Counted from the stretch's first letter, positions 27,401 to 35,868 are shown. The stretch is DNA of 64,000 nt from Eretmocerus hayati (GCA_029851415.1 CM056743.1:26698905-26762904); one strand, 5' to 3'. A program made the numbers and translations. Notes: generated by a model from the sequence alone, not told the origin.

Positions 27401-30400
27401 ATCGTGCCTATTTTGGATTGTTTAATTAGTCCGACCAGATAGATCTTGGGGAGAGCTTCAATTTGAGCTAACACAAGCTTCAATTGTGTGAAAGTTCACT
27501 GAGATATGATGAATTGATATATACCCATTTTCACGAGCAAAACACAGTGGTTTTCATATACATTTGCTATTTTGTGGTGAATTCATGAATTTTGAAAGTT
27601 TGTTCGCCTTTGATTCTATTTTTATACACTATCAAGAATGTCTGTGCTGAGTTTTACATCGATATTACTGAAATTGTTCATTCTGTAACCAAAAAACGGA
27701 CTGATTTCTGATTCGCGTCGAGTCAATCGTTCTCTCGAATGTTGAAAATGTTTGTTATCATTTTTGAAATTTCCGGTACTTGAAATCATTTTGAATTCTC
27801 CAAATAGAATGGTGAGTTAGATCTTGAAAAGAGTTTCAATTTAAGCTTTTACACGCCTCAATTGTGTGAAGATTCACTGAGTTAGGATGAATTGATATAT
27901 ATCCATTTTCACGAGTGAAAACAGTAATTTTTCATGGAATTTTGCTATGTTGTGGTGAATTCATAAATTTTGAAAGTTTGTTTGCCTCTGATTCTATTTC
28001 TATACCTTATCAAGGATCTCTGTGTTGAATTTCACATCGATATAACTAAAATTGTCCATTCTGTAACCAAAAAACGTACTGATTTCTGATATGTGTCAAG
28101 TCTATCGTTCTCTCGGACGGTGAAAATGTTTGTTATCACTTCTGAAATTTTCGGTACTCGTAACCATTTTGAATTCTCCAAATGGAATGGCCAGCTAGAT
28201 CTTGGGAAGAGTTTCAATTTGAGCTGTTACACGCTTCAATTGGGTAAAAATTCACTGAAATATGATGAATTGATATATCCCTATTTTCACGAGCGAAACA
28301 CAGTGGTTTTCATGTATTTTTGCTATGTTTTAGTGAATTCATGCATCTTGGAAGATTGTTCGTCTTTGATTCTATTTTGATACACTATCAAGAATATCTG
28401 TGCTGAATTTCACATCGATATTACTGAAATTGTACATTCTGTAACCAAAAAACGGACTGATTTCTGATTCGCGTCAAGTCAATCGTTCTCTCGAATGGTG
28501 AAAATGTTTGTTATCATTTTTGGAATATTCGGTACTTGAAATCATTTTGAATTCTCCAAATAGTATGGCCAGCTAGATCTTGGAAAGAATTTCAATTGAA
28601 GCTATTACACGCTTCAATTACGTAAAAATTGACTGAAATATAATGAATTGATATATACCTATTTCCACGAGTGAAGGACAGTGTTTTTCATGTATTTTTG
28701 CTATGTTGTGGTGAATTCATGGATTTTGGAAGTTTATTTGCCTTTGATTCGATTTTTTTATACACTATCAAGAATGTCTTTGCGGATTTTCACATCGATA
28801 TTACTGAAATTGTCAATTATTAATTTGAATGACCAGATAGTTCTTGGGAAGAGCCTCAATTCAAGTTGTTACACGCCTGAATTGTATGAAGATTGACTGA
28901 GCTATAATGATTCTCCGTGTATCCTTCCTTGCACGTGTAAGTTCGTGGTTTTCATAGATTTTTGACATGTTGTGGTAAATTCATACATTCTGGGAGTTTG
29001 TCTGTCTCTGATTCTATTTGGTATACTGTTAAGGATGTCTATACCGAATTTCACATCGATATTACTGGAATTGCCCGTTTTGTAACCAAAAAACGCACTG
29101 ATTCCTCATAATTCGTGTCGAGTCAATCGTTCTTTCGAATGGTAAAAATCTATGTTATCACTTCCGAAATTTTGGGACTCCGAATCATTTTGAATGGTTC
29201 CATTGGTATGATGAGATAGGTCTCGGAAGGAGCCTAAATTCGAGCTATTATGCGCCTCAATCGTATGAAAATTCACCGGGTTGTTATGATTCTCTGTGTA
29301 CCCTTTGTTACACGTGAAAGACTGTGATTCTCTTTGAATTCTCCAAATAGTATCGTTTGACCAGCAACAGTTCACTGTGATTTCCTTATATAAAATCTCC
29401 TCTGATGAGGGGGAGGGGGGGGGGACTTTCAATCTGATCCACCAAACCTTACGATGGAAGGGAACCAATTGAAAGGAAACACGGTTACACTTAAGATTTC
29501 CTTTCAATTGGTTCCCTTCCATCGTAAGGTTTGGTGGATCAGATTGAAAGTCCCCCCCCCCTCCCCCTCATCAGAGGAGATTTTATATAAGGAAATCACA
29601 GTGAACTGTTGCTGGTCAAACGATACTATTTGGAGAATTCAAAGAGAATCACAGTCTTTCACGTGTAACAAAGGGTACACAGAGAATCATAACAACCCGG
29701 TGAATTTTCATACGATTGAGGCGCATAATAGCTCGAATTCATCTCAGAGGGGACCATAAGAAACCGCACCTACGTTGATAAGTCCTAGTTATTTAAGCTT
29801 ACTCACTATCAGATTACCCACCCCCATAAGAAGTAATATATATACGTATGATTTAACCTGAAGAAGGACATAATTAGATGTCCGAAACGCGTTGTTTACC
29901 TAATCATAAGTATATTCAAAAGGACAGTCCAAGAACAGCATTAAAATCATAACCACCATTACTCTCTGTCTGGACATTAGAGTCAAAATTAAATATTCTC
30001 ACACCACTGCTTGAAAGTGGACAAAAAGATTGATATTTTAGAGATCTTATGAGAATCTCGTATATGAATCTCATGCGTATACCCATTATATAGTGAAAAG
30101 TTTCCTCATCTCTCGACCACACTACTTTCGTATTAACACACCATCCAACACTTGATTTTGCTATACTTCGCTCCTATCTTTCCCTCCTTGTTCTCTTTAC
30201 AATACGTCACCATGAATCAACACTTACCAGGGAGGAATCATATATATTCGAATTTTCACGAGCTGCTGAATGAGTTAAGATATCGGAAATACTCTTCAAC
30301 ATCGAGAATCATTTTCTTAATGAAAAACACTCTGAGTTCTGAACACGTCGATCTATTCAGAGGATACATCCATCTCATTAAACACAAAGTGAAACTCATG

Positions 30401-33400
30401 GAACAAGTTCGTTTTTTATTGCGATGTAGAAACTGTGACCTCCCACCCCCACATTTAGGTAAAATAGACTCCTTTGCTGATGTACTGAAATTCAAAGATG
30501 GGAGAAATACACGGTTTGTGCTGAAAGAAATTCTTAAGATGAAATTAAAAATCCTCAGATTAGAAATAAATGATCACCACCACCAGTTACGTCACATTAA
30601 TTCTGAGATCATGATACTCACACAACACTTGAGAAATATAGACATGGTTCTTTTTGATGCTTTTGAAGAGTTCTATAGTAATAAAATCTTCTTCTTTCGC
30701 CGTAATTTGAGAGAGAAATCTGATCAAAAAATTGCCTTCAATTTAAACAACTGGATACCGAACAAACAGCGTGAACAAAATCGATATGTTCAAACTCCAC
30801 ACTCACACCATTCTCAGAACACAAATCAATTCAAAGATAATATTGTCAACTTGACCAACACCCACATCCCGGACCAAGTGGCGAAAGTGCTAAATTTGGG
30901 AGATCGATACAATCACGCTTTGAATCCAACAAAAAATGATATTCTGAATATCCTCAAAAATGTGGAAAATACGATCAACCCCTTTTCATCCGACCAAGAG
31001 AGGGAATTTGATGAACGAGAAATGAACATTATTCGAAATAAAATCCTGAATAACATCAACCGATACGATCCAAGGAAAACCCATATTACTGATCATGAAC
31101 GCGAATTGGAACTCAACTTGAGATATACTTCGAAGTTCATGAAAGAAAATGATGAAATTTTGATCACAAAATCAGATAAAGGAAACAAATGTGTACTGAT
31201 TTATAAAGATTCATACATAGGAAAAATGAAAGAGATCTTGAGTGACGATGATCAGTACGAAAAGCTTCAGAGAAATCCCTTGAATCAAATCAAAGAAAAG
31301 ATAAAATCCTTTGTTAAAAAAGTCAACCCAGACCATCCAAAAAATGTAAAACACAGAGAGAAAAGGATGAACAACAAGATTAACATTAGCATTGAATCTA
31401 CAAATTTAGCACGAGCATACGGGTTGGTCAAGATACACAAAATTAATTACCCTCTGAGAATCATAGTATCCTCTACAAACACCCCTCTCTATGTTCTGTC
31501 CAAGATACTTAGCTTGTCAATCTCTAGAAGTTGCCCGAAAACGGAATACTACATAAAAGATAGTTGGGATTTGAAGAATGATTTACAGGATATGAACATA
31601 CCACCAAATCATGTGAAAGTTTCCTTCGACGCTGTTCAGTTGTTTCCGTCGATCACATTGAATCTAATTGTAAAAGCGGTAGAGGCAAGATGGCATCACA
31701 TACAGAATCATACACTACTAACGAAAGACGAGTTCATTAAAGCCATACAACTAATATTTAATAACACCTTTTTTCAATTCGATGGTGAATTTTACAGACA
31801 AAAAGATGGCGCGCCCATGGGATTACCTCTATCTCCGATTGTAGCCAACCTGGTCATGGAAGATTGCATAGAAACTTGCTTGAGGAATTTAGAAAACAGT
31901 TTCAATTTCAAACCAGTTATCCTCAGAATATTCGTGGATGATGGTCTTGCAGTCATTCCAGCAGATCAAATCGATAATTTCATAAAAACATTCAACAGTT
32001 ACGACAAAAATCTGGAATTCACTATTGAAGTAGAAGAAAATGGTCAATTACCCTTCCTGGATTTACTTCTAATCACTGACAATGGGAAACTCGTCACAGA
32101 TTGGTATCAAAAACCAACACAGAGCCATACTTATTTAAATTTCAATTCTCATAACCCCATGTCCCAAAAGAAGGCCACAGTTTACAACCTTGTTGACAGA
32201 GGAATCCAACTATCTCATCCAAAGTTTCATGCCAAAAATTTGACGAAAATTCGAGACCTTCTGTTAGAGAATGATTACCCTCTGAAATTCATTGCAAGAT
32301 ATATCACCGTTCGAATCTGTAAAATTAGAAACAGTGACCCACAACAACAAAAGGCCCTGAGGAAAGCTAAAAACGATTTATTTAGCAGAGAAACCAAATC
32401 GTTGCTGGTCAAACGATACTATTTGGAGAATTCAAAGAGAATCACAGTCTTTCACGTGTAACAAAGGGTACACAGAGAATCATAACAACCCGGTGAATTT
32501 TCATACGATTGAGGCGCATAATAGCTCGAATTTAGGCTCCTTCCGAGACCTATCTCATCATACCAATGGAACCATTCAAAATGATTCGGAGTCCCAAAAT
32601 TTCGGAAGTGATAACATAGATTTTTACCATTCGAAAGAACGATTGACTCGACACGAATTATGAGGAATCAGTGCGTTTTTTGGTTACAAAACGGGCAATT
32701 CCAGTAATATCGATGTGAAATTCGGTATAGACATCCTTAACAGTATACCAAATAGAATCAGAGACAGACAAACTCCCAGAATGTATGAATTTACCACAAC
32801 ATGTCAAAAATCTATGAAAACCACGAACTTACACGTGCAAGGAAGGATACACGGAGAATCATTATAGCTCAGTCAATCTTCATACAATTCAGGCGTGTAA
32901 CAACTTGAATTGAGGCTCTTCCCAAGAACTATCTGGTCATTCAAATTAATAATTGACAATTTCAGTATTATCGATGTGAAAATCCGCAAAGACATTCTTG
33001 ATAGTGTATAAAAAAATCGAATCAAAGGCAAATAAACTTCCAAAATCCATGAATTCACCACAACATAGCAAAAATACATGAAAAACACTGTCCTTCACTC
33101 GTGGAAATAGGTATATATCAATTCATTATATTTCAGTCAATTTTTACGTAATTGAAGCGTGTAATAGCTTCAATTGAAATTCTTTCCAAGATCTAGCTGG
33201 CCATACTATTTGGAGAATTCAAAATGATTTCAAGTACCGAATATTCCAAAAATGATAACAAACATTTTCACCATTCGAGAGAACGATTGACTTGACGCGA
33301 ATCAGAAATCAGTCCGTTTTTTGGTTACAGAATGTACAATTTCAGTAATATCGATGTGAAATTCAGCACAGATATTCTTGATAGTGTATCAAAATAGAAT

Positions 33401-35806
33401 CAAAGACGAACAATCTTCCAAGATGCATGAATTCACTAAAACATAGCAAAAATACATGAAAACCACTGTGTTTCGCTCGTGAAAATAGGGATATATCAAT
33501 TCATCATATTTCAGTGAATTTTTACCCAATTGAAGCGTGTAACAGCTCAAATTGAAACTCTTCCCAAGATCTAGCTGGCCATTCCATTTGGAGAATTCAA
33601 AATGGTTACGAGTACCGAAAATTTCAGAAGTGATAACAAACATTTTCACCGTCCGAGAGAACGATAGACTTGACACATATCAGAAATCAGTACGTTTTTT
33701 GGTTACAGAATGGACAATTTCAGTTATATCGATGTGAAATTCAACACAGACATCCTTGATAAGGTATAGAAATAGAATCAGAGGCAAACAAACTTTCAAA
33801 ATTTATGAATTCACCACAACATAGCAAAATTCCATGAAAAATTACTGTTTTCACTCGTGAAAATGGATTTATATCAATTCATCCTAACTCAGTGAATCTT
33901 CACACAATTGAGGCGTGTAAAAGCTTAAATTGAAACTCTTTTCAAGATCTAACTCACCATTCTATTTGGAGAATTCAAAATGATTTCAAGTACCGGAAAT
34001 TTCAAAAATGATAACAAACATTTTCAACATTCGAGAGAACGATTGACTCGACGCGAATCAGAAATCAGTCCGTTTTTTGGTTACAGAATGAACAATTTCA
34101 GTAATATCGATGTGAAACTCAGCACAGACATTTTTGATAGTGTATAAAAATAGAATCAAAGGCGAACAAACTTTCAAAATTCATGAATTCACCACAAAAT
34201 AGCAAATGTATATGAAAACCACTGTGTTTTGCTCGTGAAAATGGGTATATATCAATTCATCATATCTCAGTGAACTTTCACACAATTGAAGCTTGTGTTA
34301 GCTCAAATTGAAGCTCTCCCCAAGATCTATCTGGTCGGACTAATTAAACAATCCAAAATAGGCACGATCCTCCAAAAAATTGAATTCTTATAACACATAA
34401 TCTTTTACCGTCGCAAAGAACCATCTGACTTGACACGATTCCAAAAATCAATACATATACTATTTGCATCTCCATAGTATACCTTCGGTCTGAACAGCAT
34501 CATATCTTGTTATATAACTGCCCTCTTTCTAACATGAACCTTTTCCAACCGACCACAAGCATTAGAAGTCTCACGAAGGAAAATAATAAAAGTGACGAAT
34601 TTGTGAATCGAGTAGTACAGACAGTACGGGACCTTTAAATTTTTATGAGCACGGCGACGCCAGTACGACGTTGACTCCTCCCTCAACTCGAGCGTATATA
34701 GATTACATATGTACCACAAGTATAGTTCTAACGAAAAATTTTTTCTCTAATATAGATTTCGGCAGAGTAACCCCACTTTTTTCTCAATATTCACAAACAC
34801 ATTCTTACACACAAACATCTCATTCAACCCAACATCATGCACACCCAACAACACTCTACAGCCCGATCAGTTCGTACCCGTCTCTGGGAGGGAACGAATC
34901 TTTTAAAAAATTTCTCTCATTCCAAACTCAACGAATTCTTTCCTTTTCTATACATCCCACCGTGGGCAAAAATTGCACACCATATTTAACCGGAAATAGT
35001 GTGATAGCCACAAAAACAGTATCTCAGTGCGGTTTACTATGAAGTGAAGCTTGTGAGTGAATTAGTGCATTTCAACACCAATCGACCTGTTAGCCACGCG
35101 GCTGTTCTTCAAAGAAGTTGCTGCGGGCCGATGAGGATCGAGATTTGCACCAAGTTTCATCTCAGAGGGGACCATAAGAAACCGCACCTACGTTGATAAG
35201 TCCTAGTTATTTAAGCTTACTCACTATCAGATTACCCACCCCCATAAGAAGTAATATATATACGTATGATTTAACCTGAAGAAGGACATAATTAGATGTC
35301 CGAAACGCGTTGTTTACCTAATCATAAGTATATTCAAAAGGACAGTCCAAGAACAGCATTAAAATCATAACCACCATTACTCTCTGTCTGGACATTAGAG
35401 TCAAAATTAAATAAAATTGTAATATCTTGAATCGTCCTCTTCGAGTGATAAATAATTTTGGAATGTGAATCTATCCAAAATTATTTATCGACTTATATAA
35501 CAAATTTTAGTAATGTATGACGAGTAGATTACACAAGCCTGCAAAAATAGAAGCGATCCAAAACTATATAATTTTCTTTGAAAAATGTTTTCAAGAAAGC
35601 CTGATGAGGTTTAACGGAACAAGTTGACGAAACTTTGCCTGCAATAGTCCTCCTGGATCAATGCACGCTCCAAAATTATGTTCAATATGTATATTCCTAC
35701 CATGGATATTTTACTTACGCAAAGGTGGAGATGTCGTTGGATCATCTGAAACAACATGCAAAATACAATATGAGGCGTAAACTATAAGATAAGCTATCAA
35801 CTCCAT
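15223..35806 (-). CDS. Putative secreted coiled-coil protein, 5 exons, 274 aa
   Basis: The join is 35806..35719, 18432..18244, 16429..16235, 15935..15777, 15416..15223. Every junction is GT-AG and every intron is phase 1. Residues 1-20 form a hydrophobic signal peptide (MELIAYLIVY...VVS). An acidic exon follows (EGEGEEL, then W48-K-E-Q), then DACTPEE near 97-103, charged heptad-like segments (LERANKELRKLREEMEALW; RLERKKEELNWRI), CGAGPC at 200-205, and RMYRAMH then NMCN near 221-236. Four cysteines (99, 200, 205, 235) are shared with the plus-strand paralogue at 50946-54267, which supports a secreted protein with disulfides. Intron 1 is 17.3 kb because a Penelope-like composite lies in it; the paralogue's intron 1 is 255 bp. 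I do not recognise the family. The start is the only in-frame ATG preceding a signal peptide. Confidence 0.8.
15777..15935 (-). CDS. Minus-strand gene exon 4
   Basis: The acceptor is GCTTTTTTAG before TATTGGCC, and the donor is GGTGACG before GTAGGC. It encodes TPEERRARLERKKEELNWRI, then LERNIKYYERIGWDRCGAGP and C. It aligns with plus-strand exon 51607-51780 (RR-RLE, WRI, CGxGxC). Size 159 bp, phase 1-1. Confidence 0.85.
16235..16429 (-). CDS. Minus-strand gene exon 3
   Basis: The acceptor is TACCTTCAAAG before TTACTATCCC, and the donor is GAAGAAG before GTAGTG. It encodes TIPDACTPEEIRELERLERA, a charged helix, then RPVSPESMMRRH. It aligns with plus-strand exon 51298-51489 (DACTPE, LREE, LW-RP, PESM). 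Size 195 bp, phase 1-1. Confidence 0.85.
16430..18243. other. Intron 2 of the minus-strand gene
   Basis: This 1.8-kb intron contains a PIF/Harbinger-like MITE (17003-17245). The remainder has only short frames (for example 16665-16856, plus strand) with no splice context or recognisable content. Confidence 0.65.
17003..17245. mobile_element. PIF/Harbinger-like MITE
   Basis: A 243-bp element. The left end is GGGGGTATCCACAAATAAAG, and the complement of the right end is GGGTGTGTCCACAAATGAAG; GAGCCGTGAGCCGGCG follows in both. TAA flanks both sides (17000-17002 and 17246-17248). A 3-bp TWA duplication with G-rich termini fits PIF/Harbinger. The same termini close the large fold-back at 42281-44994. 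It lies within intron 2 of the minus-strand gene. Confidence 0.75.
18244..18432 (-). CDS. Minus-strand gene exon 2 (acidic, absent from paralogue)
   Basis: The acceptor is GCAATAG before CCGTTGAAGG, and the donor is CATCCTG before GTACGA. The exon is 189 bp and symmetrical (phase 1-1). It encodes VEGEGEELDEK, SEWKEQLDKLDSDIDLLGG and a Ser/Thr-rich tail. The paralogue has no counterpart between its exons 1 and 2, so this exon was gained or lost without breaking the frame. Confidence 0.75.
18594..18606. repeat. Left 13-bp target-site duplication of the composite
   Basis: ATAAAATTGTAAT at 18594-18606 is repeated exactly at 35411-35423, just outside the right end. The last four bases (TAAT) overlap sequence that is also the end of the pseudo-LTR, so the true duplication may be 9-13 bp. 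Confidence 0.75.
18648..18722 (-). ncRNA. Hammerhead ribozyme, copy 1
   Basis: The minus strand reads CTGAAGA (complement at 18700-18706), a perfect 6-bp stem GGACAT/ATGTCC, GAAAC (18680-18676), then GTT with predicted cleavage between 18671 and 18670. Stem III is minimal (C-G plus the A-U pair). Stem I pairs GTT with AAC next to the core and, beyond an internal loop, TAATCATA with TATGATTTA. A short stem III and a pseudo-LTR location match the hammerheads described in Penelope-like elements. Confidence 0.8.
19193..20142. mobile_element. Non-autonomous Helitron, 950 bp
   Basis: The element begins TCCCTCCTATTAATC and ends CTAG. About 11 bases before the end lies a GC-rich hairpin, GCGCGC-TT-GCGCGC (about 20114-20127). 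It is inserted precisely between A and T of GTTTGTGAA/TATTAAG, with no target duplication. The uninterrupted site is preserved at 26971-26987 and, inverted, near 34785-34797. TC start, hairpin, CTRR end and A/T insertion are the defining Helitron features. Frames inside (for example 76 aa at 19562-19792, minus) have no Rep or helicase motif, so it is non-autonomous. That frame could be captured sequence, but I do not recognise it. Confidence 0.9.
20955..22515. repeat. Tandem array of ~380-bp units in pseudo-LTR 1
   Basis: GAATTCTCCAAATAG recurs near 20955, 21333 and 21712 with a period of about 378. CTGTAACCAAAAAACG recurs near 20849, 21225, 21604 and 22246; the last gap contains a shortened unit. 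Each unit holds CACATCGATATTACTGAAAT and CTATGTTGTGGTGAATTCAT. The same array occurs in pseudo-LTR 2 (about 27790-29350) and inverted at 32410-33975. Short frames across it recur with the unit and are not genes. Confidence 0.85.
22661..23457 (-). other. 3' region of the full-length Penelope-like element
   Basis: This lies between the ORF stop and pseudo-LTR 1 and occurs once in the window, because it was deleted from the inverted copy. It is rich in short degenerate CACTGAAA / TTCACTGA units and contains a G run near 23320-23327. No protein is supported. Confidence 0.6.
23458..26199 (-). CDS. Penelope-like element polyprotein: reverse transcriptase + GIY-YIG endonuclease, 913 aa
   Basis: This protein copies the element's RNA and nicks target DNA. 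Motifs in order: a Lys/His-rich N-terminal helical region (1-260); ITKSDKGNKCVLI (338-350), a Penelope-type signature; catalytic motif A VSFDAVQLFPSI (490-501, Asp493); motif B DGAPMGLPLSPIVAN (552-566); motif C FVDD (594-597) in place of the commoner YxDD; QLPFLDLLL (632-640) and a TDWYQKPTQSHTYL thumb-like motif; then the endonuclease VYKIDCLHC..TYIGQT (801-817), RVKEHR (824-829) and a later Glu in LISEMFH (about 875). The frame is uninterrupted. Met1 may be upstream of the real start; Met21 (MNQHLPGRN) is a good alternative. It lies between two direct pseudo-LTRs and could be active. Confidence 0.92.
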   Translation of the reverse strand: MILLYFAPIFPSLFSLQYVTMNQHLPGRNHIYSNFHELLNELRYRKYSSTSRIIFLMKNTLSSEHVDLFRGYIHLIKHKVKLMEQVRCLLRCRNCDLPPPHLGKIDSFADVLKFKDGRNTRFVLKEILKMKLKILRLEINDHHHQLRHINSEIMILTQHLRNIDMVLFDAFEEFYSNKIFFFRRNLREKSDQKIAFNLNNWIPNKQREQNRYVQTPHSHHSQNTNQFKDNIVNLTNTHIPDQVAKVLNLGDRYNHALNPTKNDILNILKNVENTINPFSSDQEREFDEREMNIIRNKILNNINRYDPRKTHITDHERELELNLRYTSKFMKENDEILITKSDKGNKCVLIYKDSYIRKMKEILSDDDQYEKLQRNPLNQIKEKIKSFVKKVNPDHPKNVKHREKRMNNKINISIESTNLARAYGLVKIHKINYPLRIIVSSTNTPLYVLSKILSLSISRSCPKTEYYIKDSWDLKNDLQDMNIPPNHVKVSFDAVQLFPSITLNLIVKAVEARWHHIQNHTLLTKDEFIKAIQLIFNNTFFQFDGEFYRQKDGAPMGLPLSPIVANLVMEDCIETCLRNLENSFNFKPVILRIFVDDGLAVIPADQIDNFIKTFNSYDKNLEFTIEVEENGQLPFLDLLLITDNGKLVTDWYQKPTQSHTYLNFNSHNPMSQKKATVYNLVDRGIQLSHPKFHAKNLTKIRDLLLENDYPLKFIARYITVRICKIRNSDPQQQKALRKAKNDLFSRETKVVIPYYKNFSENIKRILSKHDIHTIFKSNNKFNSIIRLGKDSLEKMNQTDVVYKIDCLHCPKTYIGQTMRYLKTRVKEHRNNIISRTQEPNVLSLHKMAENGHDFDWEKPQILDVEPHLNKRLISEMFHIQLNENNINIREDTKKLSGLYKNFFLDLQNHKKFK
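26200..26390 (-). other. 5' leader of the full-length element
   Basis: This 191-bp segment lies between pseudo-LTR 2 and the ORF start. Its outermost 31-32 bases also appear at the right terminus of the whole composite (35380-35410), where they extend beyond the pseudo-LTR. No clear TATA box was identified. Confidence 0.6.
26391..29497 (-). repeat. Pseudo-LTR 2 (upstream of minus-strand ORF)
   Basis: A 3107-bp direct copy of pseudo-LTR 1 without the Helitron. GTTTGTGAA/TATTAAG at 26971-26987 is the empty site. It carries a hammerhead (26436-26510) and the ~380-bp array. Its inner end forms the left arm of the palindrome at 29237-29739. Confidence 0.88.
26436..26510 (-). ncRNA. Hammerhead ribozyme, copy 2
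   Basis: Same sequence as copy 1: CTGAAGA, a GGACAT/ATGTCC stem, GAAAC, GTT, with predicted cleavage between 26458 and 26457 on the minus strand. It lies upstream of the intact ORF, in the position expected for processing the 5' end of the element RNA. Confidence 0.8.
29237..29739. repeat. Head-to-head junction palindrome, 243-bp arms
   Basis: The left arm 29237-29479 and right arm 29497-29739 are inverted copies separated by a 17-base spacer (CACGGTTACACTTAAGA). At 29740 the sequence jumps from pseudo-LTR position 29237 to the equivalent of 26611. The palindrome therefore marks the fusion of the two inverted elements. Cloning or assembly artefact is possible, but the target duplication outside both elements argues for a real structure. 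Confidence 0.85.
29497..29960 (+). repeat. Internally deleted pseudo-LTR 3
   Basis: Only 464 bp remain: 243 bp from the inner end joined to 221 bp from the outer end. This removes the equivalent of 26612-29236 (2625 bp), including the tandem array. The hammerhead is retained. Confidence 0.85.
29842..29914 (+). ncRNA. Hammerhead ribozyme, copy 3
   Basis: The plus strand has CTGAAGA, the GGACAT/ATGTCC stem, GAAAC and GTT ending at 29893, with predicted cleavage after 29893. It sits just upstream of the truncated plus-strand ORF. Confidence 0.8.
30152..32461 (+). pseudogene. Truncated Penelope-like ORF: RT retained, endonuclease lost, 769 aa
   Basis: Residues 1-749 match the 913-aa protein on the other strand except for two changes I found (Cys88 to Phe and Arg357 to Gly). 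All reverse transcriptase motifs are intact: SDKGNK, SFDAVQ, GAPMGLPLSP, FVDD. After Lys749 the frame runs through a 3-base filler (ATC) into pseudo-LTR sequence for 20 residues and stops. The GIY-YIG domain and the 3' region are missing (equivalent of 22532-23953). The element cannot be fully autonomous, but an RT-only protein could be made. Confidence 0.88.
32401..35378 (+). repeat. Pseudo-LTR 4 (right end of composite)
   Basis: This inverted copy of pseudo-LTR 1/2 is 2978 bp, starting 129 bp inside the inner end and colinear without net indels to the outer end. It lacks the Helitron (empty site near 34785-34797). It contains the ~380-bp array and a hammerhead. Confidence 0.87.
35258..35332 (+). 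ncRNA. Hammerhead ribozyme, copy 4
   Basis: Same core as the other copies. GTT ends at 35311, giving predicted cleavage after 35311 on the plus strand. It is antisense to the surrounding host gene. Confidence 0.8.
35379..35410 (+). other. Terminal extension beyond pseudo-LTR 4
   Basis: These 31-35 bases follow the pseudo-LTR and match the outer part of the internal 5' leader (complement of about 26359-26390). The left end of the composite lacks them. A short extension at one end, about 34 bp, has been described for Drosophila virilis Penelope (from memory), so this may be the normal terminus. Confidence 0.65.
35411..35423. repeat. Right 13-bp target-site duplication of the composite
   Basis: ATAAAATTGTAAT, identical to 18594-18606. 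The sequence beyond continues as host intron 1 of the minus-strand gene. Confidence 0.75.
35719..35806 (-). CDS. Minus-strand gene exon 1 (signal peptide)
   Basis: The ATG is at 35806 on the minus strand. Twenty residues of hydrophobic leader are followed by DDPTTSPPL. The exon ends CTTTGC before a strong GTAAGT donor. Phase 1 joins C to CC of exon 2 to give proline. It is 88 bp and lies on the far side of the transposon composite from the rest of the gene. Confidence 0.72.
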
Positions 35807-35868
35807 CTATCCTGGAAGTTATTGCCAAAAGTTGATGATGACTGTTAAAAGTCATGAGAAGTTTTTTT

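Larger units (their letters stand above)
18604..35410. mobile_element. Penelope-like element composite (head-to-head pair)
   Basis: This is one inserted unit in intron 1 of the minus-strand gene. Read left to right: pseudo-LTR (18604-22660, with a Helitron inside), 3' region (22661-23457), minus-strand ORF (23458-26199), 5' leader (26200-26390), second pseudo-LTR (26391-29497). An inverted, deleted copy follows: 464-bp partial pseudo-LTR (29497-29960), leader and truncated plus-strand ORF (30152-32461), and pseudo-LTR (32401-35378) plus a short extension to 35410. ATAAAATTGTAAT flanks the whole unit. Penelope-like elements are known to form direct and inverted partial duplications bounded by pseudo-LTRs, which fits. 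Near-identity between copies suggests recent formation. Confidence 0.85.

Noticed and set aside
18604..29497. LTR retrotransposon, because of the long direct repeats
   Set aside because: The protein has a Penelope-type RT with GIY-YIG nuclease and no protease, RNase H or integrase, and the repeats carry hammerheads, so these are pseudo-LTRs.
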